64,000 nt of DNA from UBA9676 sp963837105 (GTDB taxonomy: Bacteria; Actinomycetota; Actinomycetes; Streptosporangiales; Streptosporangiaceae). The notes under the pieces were generated by a model. The model ran no database searches and was not told the DNA's origin. It saw nothing but the letters and a program-made list of their open reading frames with translations. A program made the translations under genes and the position numbers. Location: contig CAWIMG010000034.1 of assembly GCA_963837105.1 (NCBI GenBank), positions 1 through 64,000 of the forward strand. Direction: 5' to 3'. Within the stretch, counting starts at the first letter, position 1. Each line of letters starts with the position of its first letter. Shown one piece after another: positions 51,066 through 60,157 of this stretch.

Positions 51066-54000
51066 GTGGCGAGAGAGGCTGATGTGGGGGATTCGCACGA
51101 CCCGGGTGTGACCCCTTCGTCTTCCACTGACTCGGCCCCCGGCCAGGCCGAGGTGATCCTCACGCCGGATCAGCGGGTGCGGGTGTTCATCTCCTCAACG
51201 CTGGGGCAACTGGCGGAAGAGCGGGCAGCCGCCCGGCGGGCAGTCACCCGGCTGCACCTGGTGCCGGTGTGGTATGAGTCGGGGGCGCGGCCGCATCCGC
51301 CCCGCAGCATGTACCGGGCGTATCTCGCGCAGAGCCAGGTGTTTGTGGGCATCTACTGGCAGCGGTACGGGTGGATCGCCCCGGGGATGGAGATTTCCGG
51401 GCTGGAGGATGAGTACCGGCTCGCCGCGGGCAAGCCGATGCTGCTGTATCTCAAGCGCCCGGCCCCGGACGTGGAGCCGCGGCTGGCGGCGTTCCTCGAT
51501 GGCATCCGGGCGGCTGGGAGCGTGTCGTACCGGACGTTCGCGACGCCGCGGGAGCTGGAGCGGCTGCTGGCCGACGACCTGGCCGTGCTGCTGAGTGAGA
51601 GCTTTGCGGGCGAGGCCGGCGGGGAACACCTGCCGGCCGGGACGGTGACGTTCTTGCTGACCGATATTGAGGGGTCAACCCGGCTGTGGGAGAGCGTGCC
51701 GGAAGCGATGGAAGCAGCGCTGGCGGCGCACAACCGGCTGCTCACCAGCGTCATCGAAGGTCATGATGGGGTGGTGGTGACCTCCCGCGGCGAGGGGGAC
51801 AGCTTCTTCGCCGTGTTCCCCAGCGCGGTGGCCGCAGTGCAGGCGGCCGGCGCGTGCCAGCTGGCGCTGGCGGCCGAGCCGTGGCCGGAGGGGGCCAGCT
51901 TGCGGGTGCGGATGGGCTTGCACACGGGGGAGGTGCGCCCGCGCGGCAGCGACCGCATCGACCATGCGCCGATCAACCGGTGTGCGCGGGTGAAGGCGGC
52001 CGGGCACGGCGGGCAGGTGCTGGTTACCAAGACCACCTGCGACCTGGTGGAAGGCCGGCTCGGCGGCGGGTTCGGCCTGGCCCGGCTCGGTGAGTTCCGG
52101 CTGCGCGACCTGGCCGAGCCAGAACTGATCTACCAGCTGACCCATACTGACCTGCCGGCCGGCTTTCCGCCGCTAGCCACCAGCGCCGAACCCACCACCA
52201 ACCTGCCCGCCCAGGTCAGCTCGTTCATCGGCCGGGGCCAAGAGCTGTCGGACCTGCGGGCGCTGCTGGCGTCCTCGCGGCTGGTGACCGTGACCGGGGC
52301 CGGGGGGTGCGGCAAGACGCGGCTGGGCCTGCAGGTGGCCGCCGAACTGGCCGATGGGTCCGGCGATGGGGTCTGGCTGGTGGACCTGGCCACGGTCACC
52401 GGTGAGGACGCCGTGGCGCCTGCCATCTGCCAGACGCTGGGGGTCACGGCCCAGCTGGAGCGGCCGGCCCTGGAAGCCCTGGCCGACGCGCTGGCCCCGC
52501 AGGCGATGCTGCTCGTGCTGGATAACTGCGAGCACCTGATCGGCGGCTGCGCCAAGACCGCCGATGCCATCTTGCGCCGGTGCCCGAAGGTTCACCTGAT
52601 GGCTACCAGCCGGGAGCCGCTGGGCATCGGCGGGGAAGCCATCTACCAGGTGCCGCCGCTGTCGCTGCCCGGACTCGGCGAGGCTGGCCCGCCGGCGGCT
52701 GAGTACTCCGACGCAGTCGCGCTGTTCATCGAGCGGGCCAGGGAGCAGGGCACCGGGCTGGCGGTCGATGAAGAGACCGGGCCGCTCATCGCCTCGATCT
52801 GCGCGCGGCTGGACGGGATGCCGCTGGCCATCGAGCTGGCTGCCGCCCGGCTGCGGTCACTGTCGCTGGCCGGTCTTGCCGACCGCCTCGACCAGCGGTT
52901 CGCCCTGCTCACCGGGGGAAGCCGCACCGCCCCGGGACGGCAGCAGACCCTGCGGGCGACCGTCAACTGGTCCTATGCCCTGCTGCACAGCGCCGAGCAG
53001 TCGCTGCTGGGCCGCCTTTCGGTGTTCGCCGAGACCTTCGATCTGGATGCCGCCGAGGCGGTGTGCGGGTTCGGTGACATCGCGGCGGCCGAGGTGGCCG
53101 GGCTGCTCGGGTCGCTGGTGGACAAGAGCCTGGTGGTGGCCGAGCCGGCCGGCGCAGCGCTGCGCTACCGGCTGCTGGAGACGATCCGCCAGTTCGCCGC
53201 CGACCGGCTCGCCGGGTCCGGCGGTGACCAGGCTGCGGTGGCAGCGGCACACACCGCGCACTTCCTCGCCCTCGCCGAGATGGCGGCCCGTCAGCTGACC
53301 GGACCCGACCAGGGCAGGTGGTTCACCCGGCTGGACGCCGACCAGGCGAACCTGCGCCGCGCGGCCAGGCACGCAGCCCGCGACCCGGAAGAGACCGAAC
53401 AGGTCCTGCGCTTCGCCCTCGCCCTGCGGCGCTACTGGATGGAGCTCTACCGGGGCGAGGAAGCCCTGGCCCTGCTCAGGCCGGTGCTGGACCGGCCGGA
53501 CGCCCGGGCGTACCCCGAGCTGTACGCGGCGGCGCTGGTCACAGCCACCCTCACCGCTCGCCTTGTTGACGTAGCGGCAGCACTGCGGCTGGGTGACCAG
53601 GCGGTCGCGCTCGCCCGGCAGCTCGGCGGCGGCCGGCTGCTCGCCGAATCGCTCGCCGCCCTCAGCTACGTGTGCTACGTGGCCGGCCAGCCGCAGCGAG
53701 GACTCCGGCCGGGCCGGGAGGCTGTTAAGCTCGCCCGCCAGCTCGGCGATGATGTCCTGCTCGGTGAGAGCCTCACCGATTACCTGTTCTGCGACGCGCA
53801 CATCAACCCGGCGCATGCCGGGCCGCTGTTCACCGAAGCCATCGCCTGTGTCCAGCGATCCGGTGACCATCTGATTGCCGGGTACCTGTACACCATCGCC
53901 GGCATCGACGCGCTGCGCGCCGGGGACATCCCAGCCGCCCGGTCTCATCTGCACCAGGTTGAGCAAGCCATGCGCGCGGTCGGGTATACGGACCCCCACC

Positions 54001-54380
54001 TGTCGATCAACATGGGCTGGGTGCTGCGCCAGGACCACGACCCCGACGGCGCGCACGCCAGCTTCCGGGTAGCCCTGCGGCTAAGCCGCCGCAACGGGGA
54101 CAGGTTCGGGATCGCCTGCGCCAGCCTCGGCCTGGCGTGCCTGGCCGCGGACGCGGGCGACTGGCGGCAGGCGGCCGTGCTGCACGGCATCGCGCAAGCC
54201 TTCCTCGACCGGTCCCGGCAACCGTGGCAGGAACTGGAAGCGCAGTACCGGCATGACAGCCTCGGCCAGGTGCGCGCCCACCTGGGCCAGGAGCAATTCG
54301 ACCAGGCTTACGCCGCGGGCATGGCGTTCAGCCCCGATCAGGCCCTCGACCTGGTTTCCGGAAGAGCCTCTCCCAGGTGA
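51066..54380 (+). CDS. DUF4062 - class III nucleotide cyclase - NB-ARC - TPR signalling protein
   Basis: 1104 residues. (1) DUF4062 domain, residues ~36-150: RVRVFISSTLGQLAEERAAA, YRAYLAQSQVFVGIYWQRYG, GLEDEYRLAAGKPMLLYLKR, a TIR-like fold of STAND proteins. (2) Class III adenylate/guanylate cyclase, ~190-345: metal Asp200 (FLLTDIEGSTRLWE) and Asp245 (GEGDSFFAVF), transition-state Asn304 and Arg308 (PINRCARVKAAGHGGQVLV); all key residues present. (3) NB-ARC-type STAND NTPase: FIGRGQELSDLRALL, Walker A VTGAGGCGKTRLGLQ (Lys417), Walker B MLLVLDNCEHL, MATSREPLGI. (4) ~350 residues of TPR-like helices. Likely a sensor that couples ligand or stress recognition to cyclic-nucleotide production or an effector action. 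Start GTG 51066 is uncertain. Sits between a MarR gene and its apparent target. Confidence 0.88.
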   Translation: MAREADVGDSHDPGVTPSSSTDSAPGQAEVILTPDQRVRVFISSTLGQLAEERAAARRAVTRLHLVPVWYESGARPHPPRSMYRAYLAQSQVFVGIYWQRYGWIAPGMEISGLEDEYRLAAGKPMLLYLKRPAPDVEPRLAAFLDGIRAAGSVSYRTFATPRELERLLADDLAVLLSESFAGEAGGEHLPAGTVTFLLTDIEGSTRLWESVPEAMEAALAAHNRLLTSVIEGHDGVVVTSRGEGDSFFAVFPSAVAAVQAAGACQLALAAEPWPEGASLRVRMGLHTGEVRPRGSDRIDHAPINRCARVKAAGHGGQVLVTKTTCDLVEGRLGGGFGLARLGEFRLRDLAEPELIYQLTHTDLPAGFPPLATSAEPTTNLPAQVSSFIGRGQELSDLRALLASSRLVTVTGAGGCGKTRLGLQVAAELADGSGDGVWLVDLATVTGEDAVAPAICQTLGVTAQLERPALEALADALAPQAMLLVLDNCEHLIGGCAKTADAILRRCPKVHLMATSREPLGIGGEAIYQVPPLSLPGLGEAGPPAAEYSDAVALFIERAREQGTGLAVDEETGPLIASICARLDGMPLAIELAAARLRSLSLAGLADRLDQRFALLTGGSRTAPGRQQTLRATVNWSYALLHSAEQSLLGRLSVFAETFDLDAAEAVCGFGDIAAAEVAGLLGSLVDKSLVVAEPAGAALRYRLLETIRQFAADRLAGSGGDQAAVAAAHTAHFLALAEMAARQLTGPDQGRWFTRLDADQANLRRAARHAARDPEETEQVLRFALALRRYWMELYRGEEALALLRPVLDRPDARAYPELYAAALVTATLTARLVDVAAALRLGDQAVALARQLGGGRLLAESLAALSYVCYVAGQPQRGLRPGREAVKLARQLGDDVLLGESLTDYLFCDAHINPAHAGPLFTEAIACVQRSGDHLIAGYLYTIAGIDALRAGDIPAARSHLHQVEQAMRAVGYTDPHLSINMGWVLRQDHDPDGAHASFRVALRLSRRNGDRFGIACASLGLACLAADAGDWRQAAVLHGIAQAFLDRSRQPWQELEAQYRHDSLGQVRAHLGQEQFDQAYAAGMAFSPDQALDLVSGRASPR

Positions 54381-54412
54381 CACAGTTACCGGCCGGCGCC
54401 CCTCGGGGAATG

Positions 54413-54427
54413 TAGTTTGAATTTGAA
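54413..54427 (+). promoter_or_regulatory. Operator-like motif upstream of the dioxygenase gene
   Basis: TAGTTTGAATTTGAA, identical over 15 bases to the reverse strand of 50942-50956 in front of the MarR gene. Followed by CTGTTATTATCC, where TATTAT could serve as a -10 hexamer. Probable MarR operator of the extradiol dioxygenase gene that starts 49 bases further on. Confidence 0.6.
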
Positions 54428-54475
54428 CTGTTATTATCCGCGGGCAGACAGTGAGCATGGCGGCAGGAGGGCACG

Positions 54476-55306
54476 ATGTCCGGCGAGTACACGGCAACCC
54501 AGGACGCGACCGAGCGCGAGGAAGCGGCGGGTCAGGCTCAGACCCGGATGCCGGCGATCTACCTCAGCCACGGGGCGCCGCCGCTGGCCGACGACCGGCT
54601 GTGGACCCGGCAGCTCGCGGACTGGTCCACCGACCTGCCCCGCCCCACCGCGGTGCTCATGGTTTCCGCACACTGGGAGTCGGCCCCACTCGCTATCGGC
54701 CCGACCACCACGGTGCCGCTTGTCTACGACTTCTGGGGGTTCGAGGACCGGTACTACCAGGTGACCTACCCGGCCCCGGGCGCTCCCCAGCTCGCCGACG
54801 ACGTACGCAAACTGCTGCGGGCGGCGGGCCGCACCGTCCAGGACACTCCCGATCGCGGGCTGGACCACGGCGCCTATGTCCCGCTGGTGGAGATGTACCC
54901 GGAGGCGGACGTCCCGGTGCTGCAGATCTCGATGCCGACGCTGGACCCGCAGCAGCTGTTCGAGATCGGCCGCAGGCTGGCGCCGCTGCGCGACGCAGGT
55001 GTGCTGATCGTGGGCAGCGGCTTCTTCACCCACAACCTGCGGGCCCTGAACTGGGACGGCTCGGTCAGCCTGGTGATGTCGGACTTCGACCAGTGGGGCG
55101 CCGAGACGCTGGCCCGTGGTGACATCGATGCCCTGCTCGACTTCCAGCACAAGGCTCCTGCGGCCCGGCAGGCGCATCCGCGCACTGAGCATTTCGCGCC
55201 CCTGTTCGTCACGCTGGGCGCCGCGGGTGGTGACCTGTCCGGCGCCGAGACGGTCATCGACGGCTTCTGGTACGGGATGGCGAAGCGGTCCATCCAGGTC
55301 GCCTGA
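54476..55306 (+). CDS. DODA-type extradiol aromatic ring-opening dioxygenase
   Basis: 276 residues; GGAGGG precedes the ATG. LigB/DODA fold with metal and acid-base histidines: AIYLSHGAPPLADD, VLMVSAHWESAPLAIGP, LDHGAYVPLVEMYPEADV and VGSGFFTHNLRALNWD. Ygid-like members open catechol-type rings (for example DOPA) using Fe or Zn. MarR regulation by a phenol-sensing repressor would fit. An N-terminal acidic tail of ~24 residues is unusual. Control by the MarR protein at 50443 is inferred from the shared motif. Confidence 0.9.
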   Translation: MSGEYTATQDATEREEAAGQAQTRMPAIYLSHGAPPLADDRLWTRQLADWSTDLPRPTAVLMVSAHWESAPLAIGPTTTVPLVYDFWGFEDRYYQVTYPAPGAPQLADDVRKLLRAAGRTVQDTPDRGLDHGAYVPLVEMYPEADVPVLQISMPTLDPQQLFEIGRRLAPLRDAGVLIVGSGFFTHNLRALNWDGSVSLVMSDFDQWGAETLARGDIDALLDFQHKAPAARQAHPRTEHFAPLFVTLGAAGGDLSGAETVIDGFWYGMAKRSIQVA

Positions 55307-55394
55307 TCCCGGCGGCTGCCGCACCGCCGCGGCCAGCGTCATCCGGCAGGCGCTGGCGCCCGCGCATGTCTCGGTGTGGCTCAGCGGGGCAGAG

Positions 55395-56069
55395 CTAGCC
55401 CGGGCCCGGCCTCCGGTCCCGCGCTGTGCTCACCTGCCCGGCGAGCCGGGCGGCTTCGGCGGCCAGCTGGGCGGCCTGGCCGGGCCGGCCGTCACCGGCG
55501 GCGCCGGCCAGGTTGATCCGCACGAGCAGGGCCGCCGACTGGGCCCCGGCCGCCGCGAGCAGCGTGGCGGTGACGGCATCGCCCCGCACCGCCGGGTTGC
55601 CGCTGGCGGCCACCGTGGCCGCGATGCCCGCCACCTCGGCCCCGATCCGCGCCATCCGCAGGGGCGTGTCGCAGGCCGCCGACAGTGCGGCCCGGAGGGC
55701 CTGCTGGCTGCCTGTGCGCTGGGCGGCCAGCACGGCGCGGTACCCGTCGGCGTCGGCCTGGGCCAGCGGAGCCGCCTCGTCCCGCAGCTGGCCAGCCCGC
55801 CGCGCCAGCGATCCGGCATCTGGTCCCGGCCCAGTGAGCTCGCGGGTGGACAGGCTGGCGGTCATGGCGCACAGGCTGGCGGCGAGGGCCACCGCCAGCG
55901 CCGCCGCTGAGCCACCGCCCGGGTCCGGCGTGGGTGCCGACAGGGCGGCCAGGAACTGGCCGACCGGCAGGTCCAGATACCGGCCCGGCTCCGGGTGCCG
56001 GCCCGGTTCCGGTTCCGGGTATGGGCCTGGCGGCCCAGGCTCCCGCTCCGGCTCCGGCGGGTGGTTCAC
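55395..56069 (-). CDS. fchA: Cyclodeaminase/cyclohydrolase (FTCD_C family)
   Basis: 224 residues. After a Pro/Glu-rich N-terminal stretch of ~30 residues, the all-helical FTCD_C domain: LPVGQFLAALSAPTPDPGGG, SAAALAVALAASLCAMTASL (folate-site PxPGGGS motif), ADADGYRAVLAAQR and LVRINLAGAAGD. Members include methenyl-THF cyclohydrolase FchA and formimino-THF cyclodeaminase. The GTG overlaps the stop of the formate-THF ligase gene (GTGA, 56066-56069), which favours the cyclohydrolase: together they convert formate to methenyl-THF. Confidence 0.85.
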   Translation of the reverse strand: MNHPPEPEREPGPPGPYPEPEPGRHPEPGRYLDLPVGQFLAALSAPTPDPGGGSAAALAVALAASLCAMTASLSTRELTGPGPDAGSLARRAGQLRDEAAPLAQADADGYRAVLAAQRTGSQQALRAALSAACDTPLRMARIGAEVAGIAATVAASGNPAVRGDAVTATLLAAAGAQSAALLVRINLAGAAGDGRPGQAAQLAAEAARLAGQVSTARDRRPGPG

Positions 56070-57754
56070 GCCAGCCCGACCACCTGGCCATCGGCGTCGA
56101 TGTCGATGTGCTCGGCGGCCGGGTGCGAGGACAGGCCGGGCATGGTCCGCATGTCCCCGCAGATCGGGTAGATGAAGCCGGCCCCGGCCGAGGCGCGGGC
56201 CTCCCGGACCGGCAGCCGCCAGCCGGTGGGCGCGCCCTTGCGGGTGGGGTCGGCCGACAGCGACAGGTGGGTCTTGGCGATGCAGACCGGGAACGGCCCG
56301 AAGCCGTTCTTCTCATAGGTGTCGAGCTGACGGCTGGCGGCCGGCGAGTAGTCCACCCCGTCCGCTCCGTACACCTGGGCCGCGACGGTCTCTATCTTCT
56401 CCCGGATCGATGCCTCCGCCGGGTACAGGAAGCGGAACTGGCTGGGTTCCTCGGCCGCCTCGGCCACCGCCTCGGCCAGCGCCGCCGCGCCGGCCCCGCC
56501 GTCGGTGAAGTTCGTGCAGACAGCCCAGCGCACGCCCATCGACTCGGCCACCTCGCCGATGGCGGCGTGCTCGGAGCCGAAGTCGCCGGGCATCGCGTTG
56601 ATCGCCACCACCGGGGTCACCCCGTGCAGCCGCACGTTCTCGATGTGCTTGCGCAGGTTGGCGGCACCCTCGACGACCTCGGCCGGGTTCTCGGCGAGCA
56701 GCGCCGGCGGCAGCGGCCTGGCCACCACCTTGTGCTTGCCAGAGTGGACCTTCAGGGCGCGGACCGTGGTCACCACCACGGCGGCGTCCGGGACCAGGCC
56801 GGACACCCGGCACTTGATATTGAAGAACCGCTCCGCGCCCATGTCGGCGCCGAACCCGGCCTCGGTGATGAGGAAGTCCCCGGTCCGGATGCCGATCAGG
56901 TCGGCCACGACCGAGGAGTTGCCGTGCGCGATGTTGCCGAACGGCCCCGCGTGCACGAGCACCGGGGTGTTCTCCAGGGTCTGCAGCAGGTTCGGCTTGA
57001 TCGCCTCGCGCATGATCACCGCCATCGCACCCGCTGCCTGCAACTGCTCGGCGGTCACCGGCTCGCCGTCGGTGGTGTAGCCGACCACGATCCGGCCCAG
57101 CCGGGCCCGCATGTCGGCCAGCGAGGCGGACAGCGCCAGCACCGCCATCACCTCGGAGGCGGCGGTGATGTCGAAGCCGCTCTGCCGGGGCAGCCCGTCC
57201 TCGCGCGAGCCGAGGCCGAGCACGATGTTGCGCAGCGCCCGGTCATTCACGTCCAGTACCCGGCGCCAGGTGATGTTGCGCAGATCCAGGCCGAGCGCGT
57301 TGCCCTGATGCAGGTGGTTGTCGAGCATCGCGGACAGCTGGTTGTGCGCGGCGGTGACCGCGTGCATGTCGCCGGTCAGGTGCAGGTTGAGCCGCTCGAA
57401 CGGGACGGCCTGGCTGTAACCGCCACCGGCCGCCCCGCCCTTGATCCCGAACGTGGGCCCCATCGACGCCTGCCGGATCGCGATGGTGGCCTGCTTGCCG
57501 ATGACCGACATCGCCTGGCCGAGGCCGATGGTGGTGGTGGTCTTGCCTTCGCCCAGCGGGGTGGGAGTCACCGCGGTGACGACCACGTACCGCGCCCGTG
57601 GCCGGTCGGCCAGTTCCGAGATGGCCGCGAGGTCGATCTTGGCCACATGCTCGCCGTAGGGCTCGATCAGCCAGGGTGGCAGGCCTATCCCGGCCGCGAT
57701 CTCGGCGATCGGCTTGAGGGTCGCCTGCCGGGAGATATCGAGTGCGCTGGGCAT
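56066..57754 (-). CDS. fhs: Formate-tetrahydrofolate ligase
   Basis: 562 residues from ATG 57754 (GTG 57760 also possible). Family hallmarks: ISRQATLKPIAEIAAGIGLP, P-loop AVTPTPLGEGKTTTTIGLGQ, RQASMGPTFGIKGGAAGGGY, MHAVTAAHNQLSAMLDNHLH, VHAGPFGNIAHGNSSVVADL and the C-terminal GFIYPICGDMRTMPGLSSHP. Activates formate with ATP to 10-formyl-THF. Part of a four-gene minus-strand operon: IclR regulator, aldehyde dehydrogenase, fhs, fchA. The arrangement suggests assimilation of formate from aldehyde oxidation. Confidence 0.95.
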   Translation of the reverse strand: MPSALDISRQATLKPIAEIAAGIGLPPWLIEPYGEHVAKIDLAAISELADRPRARYVVVTAVTPTPLGEGKTTTTIGLGQAMSVIGKQATIAIRQASMGPTFGIKGGAAGGGYSQAVPFERLNLHLTGDMHAVTAAHNQLSAMLDNHLHQGNALGLDLRNITWRRVLDVNDRALRNIVLGLGSREDGLPRQSGFDITAASEVMAVLALSASLADMRARLGRIVVGYTTDGEPVTAEQLQAAGAMAVIMREAIKPNLLQTLENTPVLVHAGPFGNIAHGNSSVVADLIGIRTGDFLITEAGFGADMGAERFFNIKCRVSGLVPDAAVVVTTVRALKVHSGKHKVVARPLPPALLAENPAEVVEGAANLRKHIENVRLHGVTPVVAINAMPGDFGSEHAAIGEVAESMGVRWAVCTNFTDGGAGAAALAEAVAEAAEEPSQFRFLYPAEASIREKIETVAAQVYGADGVDYSPAASRQLDTYEKNGFGPFPVCIAKTHLSLSADPTRKGAPTGWRLPVREARASAGAGFIYPICGDMRTMPGLSSHPAAEHIDIDADGQVVGLA

Positions 57755-57809
57755 AGCCACCGCGTTCTTGCCGCCTTCCGGGTTGGATGTCAGCTGGTAC
57801 TGGCCGGGG

Positions 57810-59264
57810 TCAGCCGTCCAGTTCTGGTGCGGGGTAAAGGATGGTCTTCGGCTCGGTGAAGGCCTGCATGGCGAAGGCCCCGCCGACCCTGCCGCGGCCG
57901 CTCACCGAGCCGGACCGGCCGCCGAAGGGCAGGTGGGATTCCCACAGGTTGGTCGAGGCGTTGATGTTCACCCAGCCCGTCCTGGCCCGCTCGGCGAAGG
58001 CCAGCCCGCGGCCCAGGTCGCTGGTGAACACCGCGGCGGTCAGGCCGAACGGTGAGCCATTGGTGAGTTCCAGCGCGTGCCCGGCCGAGGTCACCTCGAT
58101 GATCGGCACGACCGGGCCGAAGGTCTCCTCCCGGGCGATCTCCATCTCCGGCGTGACCCCGTCCAGCACGGTCGGTTCGGCGAACAGCGTGGTCGGATGC
58201 CCGGCCGCCCGGGTCCCGCCGCAGCAGATCCGGGCCCCGGCCGCCAGCGCCCCGGACACATGCCGGTCGAACTTGGCGGCGGTGGGCTCGTTGTTCAGCG
58301 GGCCCATGGTGGTCGCCGGGTCGAACGGGTCACCGAGCCGGACCCGCTCCTTGGTGGCGGCCACCACCCGCTCGGTGAACTCGGCCCGGACATCCCGGTG
58401 CACCAGGAACCGCTCCCCGGCGGTGCAGCTCTGCCCGGCGCACAGGTAGGCGGCTTCCAGCACGGCATCGGTGGCCAGTGCCAGGTCGGCGTCGTCCAGC
58501 ACCACCATGGGCCCGTTGCCGCCCAGTTCCAGCAGCTGGGTCTTGCCCGCGGCGCGGGCGGCGACGGACGCGCCGGTGGCGACCGACCCGATGAATCCCA
58601 CCCCGTTCACACCGGGATGGCCGACCAGCGCATCGCCCACCACCGGGCCCGGCCCGGACACCATGTTCATCAGGCCTGGCGGGGCGTCCACCCCGGCGAT
58701 TACCTCGGTCAGCAGCGCGGAGCAGGCCGTGGTGGTGGGCGCGGGCAGCCAGACCACGGCGTTGCCGGCGGCCAGCGCCGGCGCGAACAGTTCCGCGCCC
58801 ATGGTGTAGGGCCAGTTCCACGGGCTGACCACGGCCACCACGCCGAGCGGGACGGTGGTGGTGAGCACCCGGCGGCCCGCGGCCACCGACGGCGGGATCG
58901 AGCCCGCCAGGCGTTTGGCATCTTCGGCCGCCATCCGGAAGTACTCGGCCAGCTCGGCGACCTCGTCCTGAGCCTCGGCGGCCAGCGGCTTGCCCTGGTC
59001 CTCGGTGAGCGCACGGGCCAGCTCGTCAGCGCGCGCCTCGATCGCGCCGGCCACCGCCAGGCACCAGGCGGCCCGGTCGAACGCCGACCGTGCGGCCCAC
59101 CCGGGCTGGGCGTGCTGGGCCGCCGTGACGGCGGCATCCACGTCGGCGGGGCTGGCGACCGCGACGGTGGCGAACTGCCTGCCGGTGGCCGGGCTGACCG
59201 CCGGGGCGGCGCCGGCCTGGCCGGGCCGCCAGTGGCCGCCGATATACAGCAGATGCTCACGCAT
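57810..59264 (-). CDS. NAD(P)-dependent aldehyde dehydrogenase
   Basis: 484 residues from ATG 59264 (GGGGGG upstream; GTG 59279 possible). ALDH motifs: VVAVVSPWNWPYTMGAELFA (oxyanion region), GFIGSVATGASVAARAAGKT (cofactor), catalytic Glu in QLLELGGNGPMVVLDDADLA, catalytic Cys in LCAGQSCTAGERFLVHRDVR, and EETFGPVVPIIEVTSAGHAL. Wide-specificity class related to betaine aldehyde and succinic semialdehyde dehydrogenases. Operon position with fhs and fchA suggests an aldehyde that yields formate or feeds C1 metabolism; betaine aldehyde or vanillin-like substrates are alternatives. Confidence 0.9.
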   Translation of the reverse strand: MREHLLYIGGHWRPGQAGAAPAVSPATGRQFATVAVASPADVDAAVTAAQHAQPGWAARSAFDRAAWCLAVAGAIEARADELARALTEDQGKPLAAEAQDEVAELAEYFRMAAEDAKRLAGSIPPSVAAGRRVLTTTVPLGVVAVVSPWNWPYTMGAELFAPALAAGNAVVWLPAPTTTACSALLTEVIAGVDAPPGLMNMVSGPGPVVGDALVGHPGVNGVGFIGSVATGASVAARAAGKTQLLELGGNGPMVVLDDADLALATDAVLEAAYLCAGQSCTAGERFLVHRDVRAEFTERVVAATKERVRLGDPFDPATTMGPLNNEPTAAKFDRHVSGALAAGARICCGGTRAAGHPTTLFAEPTVLDGVTPEMEIAREETFGPVVPIIEVTSAGHALELTNGSPFGLTAAVFTSDLGRGLAFAERARTGWVNINASTNLWESHLPFGGRSGSVSGRGRVGGAFAMQAFTEPKTILYPAPELDG

Positions 59265-59285
59265 CAGGTATCCCCCCACCCCGGG

Positions 59286-60011
59286 TCAGGCGCTCGCGCA
59301 CAATCGCCCGAGCGTATCCAGCGTTCCGGGCAGCATCCGGTACTCGGGGCCGGTGATCGACAGCGCGGCGACGCAGGTCCCGGCCGGGTCGAACACCGGC
59401 GCGGCGACGGCCACCAGCCCCTCCTCCAGTTCGGCGACCGCGGTGGCGTAGCCGTCGCGGCGGACCCCGGCCAGTTCGGCGGCGAGCACGTCCAGGCTGA
59501 TGATCGTGCGCGGGGTGTACCGCTCCAGCGTCTCCGGCGGGGGCAGCACCCCGTACGCGAGCAGCACCTTGCCGTTGGCGACCGCGTGCGGCCTGGTCCG
59601 GCGGCCGATCCAGCCGCCGGAGGAGGACAGTATGTACGTACTGGCCACCTCGGCCACGTTGAGCACGTCCGCGCCGTCGGCTACGGCCAGGTTCACGGTC
59701 TCGCCGGTCCGCTGGGACAGCTTTTCCATGGCGGGCTGCATGGTGGCGACGAGGTCGAAACTGCGCAGCGCCAGCGAGCCCAGCCGGATGATCTCCACCC
59801 CCAGCCGGTAGCGCCGGCCGACCCGGGTCAGGAACCCGGTCCGCTCCAGTGCCGCGGCCAGCCGGGAGGCGGTCGACTTGTGCACGTTCAGGGCCCGGGC
59901 GAGATCGGCGACGCCCAGTTCCATCCGGGTATCGTCGAAGGTCTTGAGCAGTGCCAGCACCCTCTCGACTGACTGATAGGTTGCGTTGCGCGCAACCTCG
60001 TTCTCGCTCAC
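59286..60011 (-). CDS. IclR-family transcriptional regulator
   Basis: 241 residues from GTG 60011. Winged helix VERVLALLKTFDDTRMELGV, ADLARALNVHKSTASRLAAA and LERTGFLTRVGRRYRLGVEI; effector domain with MEKLSQRTGETVNLAVADGA, ANGKVLLAYGVLPP and GYATAVAELEEGLVAVAAPV. First gene of the aldehyde dehydrogenase-fhs-fchA operon (22 bases to the next start), so it probably regulates this operon. Repeated GTTGCG/CGCAAC half-sites around its start are candidate operators. Confidence 0.92.
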   Translation of the reverse strand: MSENEVARNATYQSVERVLALLKTFDDTRMELGVADLARALNVHKSTASRLAAALERTGFLTRVGRRYRLGVEIIRLGSLALRSFDLVATMQPAMEKLSQRTGETVNLAVADGADVLNVAEVASTYILSSSGGWIGRRTRPHAVANGKVLLAYGVLPPPETLERYTPRTIISLDVLAAELAGVRRDGYATAVAELEEGLVAVAAPVFDPAGTCVAALSITGPEYRMLPGTLDTLGRLCASA

Positions 60012-60017
60012 GCAACC
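59979..60017. promoter_or_regulatory. GTTGCG/CGCAAC half-sites at the IclR start
   Basis: GGTTGCG-TTGCG-CGCAACC is a perfect inverted repeat (59979-59997) inside the first codons of the IclR gene, and ACGCAACC follows at 60010-60017. A further CGTTGCGT lies at 60065-60072. Such clustered half-sites around an IclR-type regulator start are typical of autoregulation; the coding constraint at 59979-59997 weakens the case. Confidence 0.4.
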
Positions 60018-60100
60018 AGGATGACGACTGTGCCCGGCGTGCGTCAACCGCGCCCCGGTGCCGCCGTTGCGTCATGGCGTGCACTCTGAGCAGTATTGTT

Positions 60101-60120
60101 CCGACGTGCTCGCACGTCGG
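60101..60120. promoter_or_regulatory. Perfect 9-base palindrome in a divergent promoter region
   Basis: CCGACGTGC and GCACGTCGG with a two-base centre, between the divergent IclR and nucleotidyltransferase genes, 38 bases before the latter's start. Candidate operator for either gene; the binding protein is unknown. Confidence 0.5.
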
Positions 60121-60157
60121 CGAGTGCGCGTGACCACAAGAGAGCGGGGCTGGGTTT

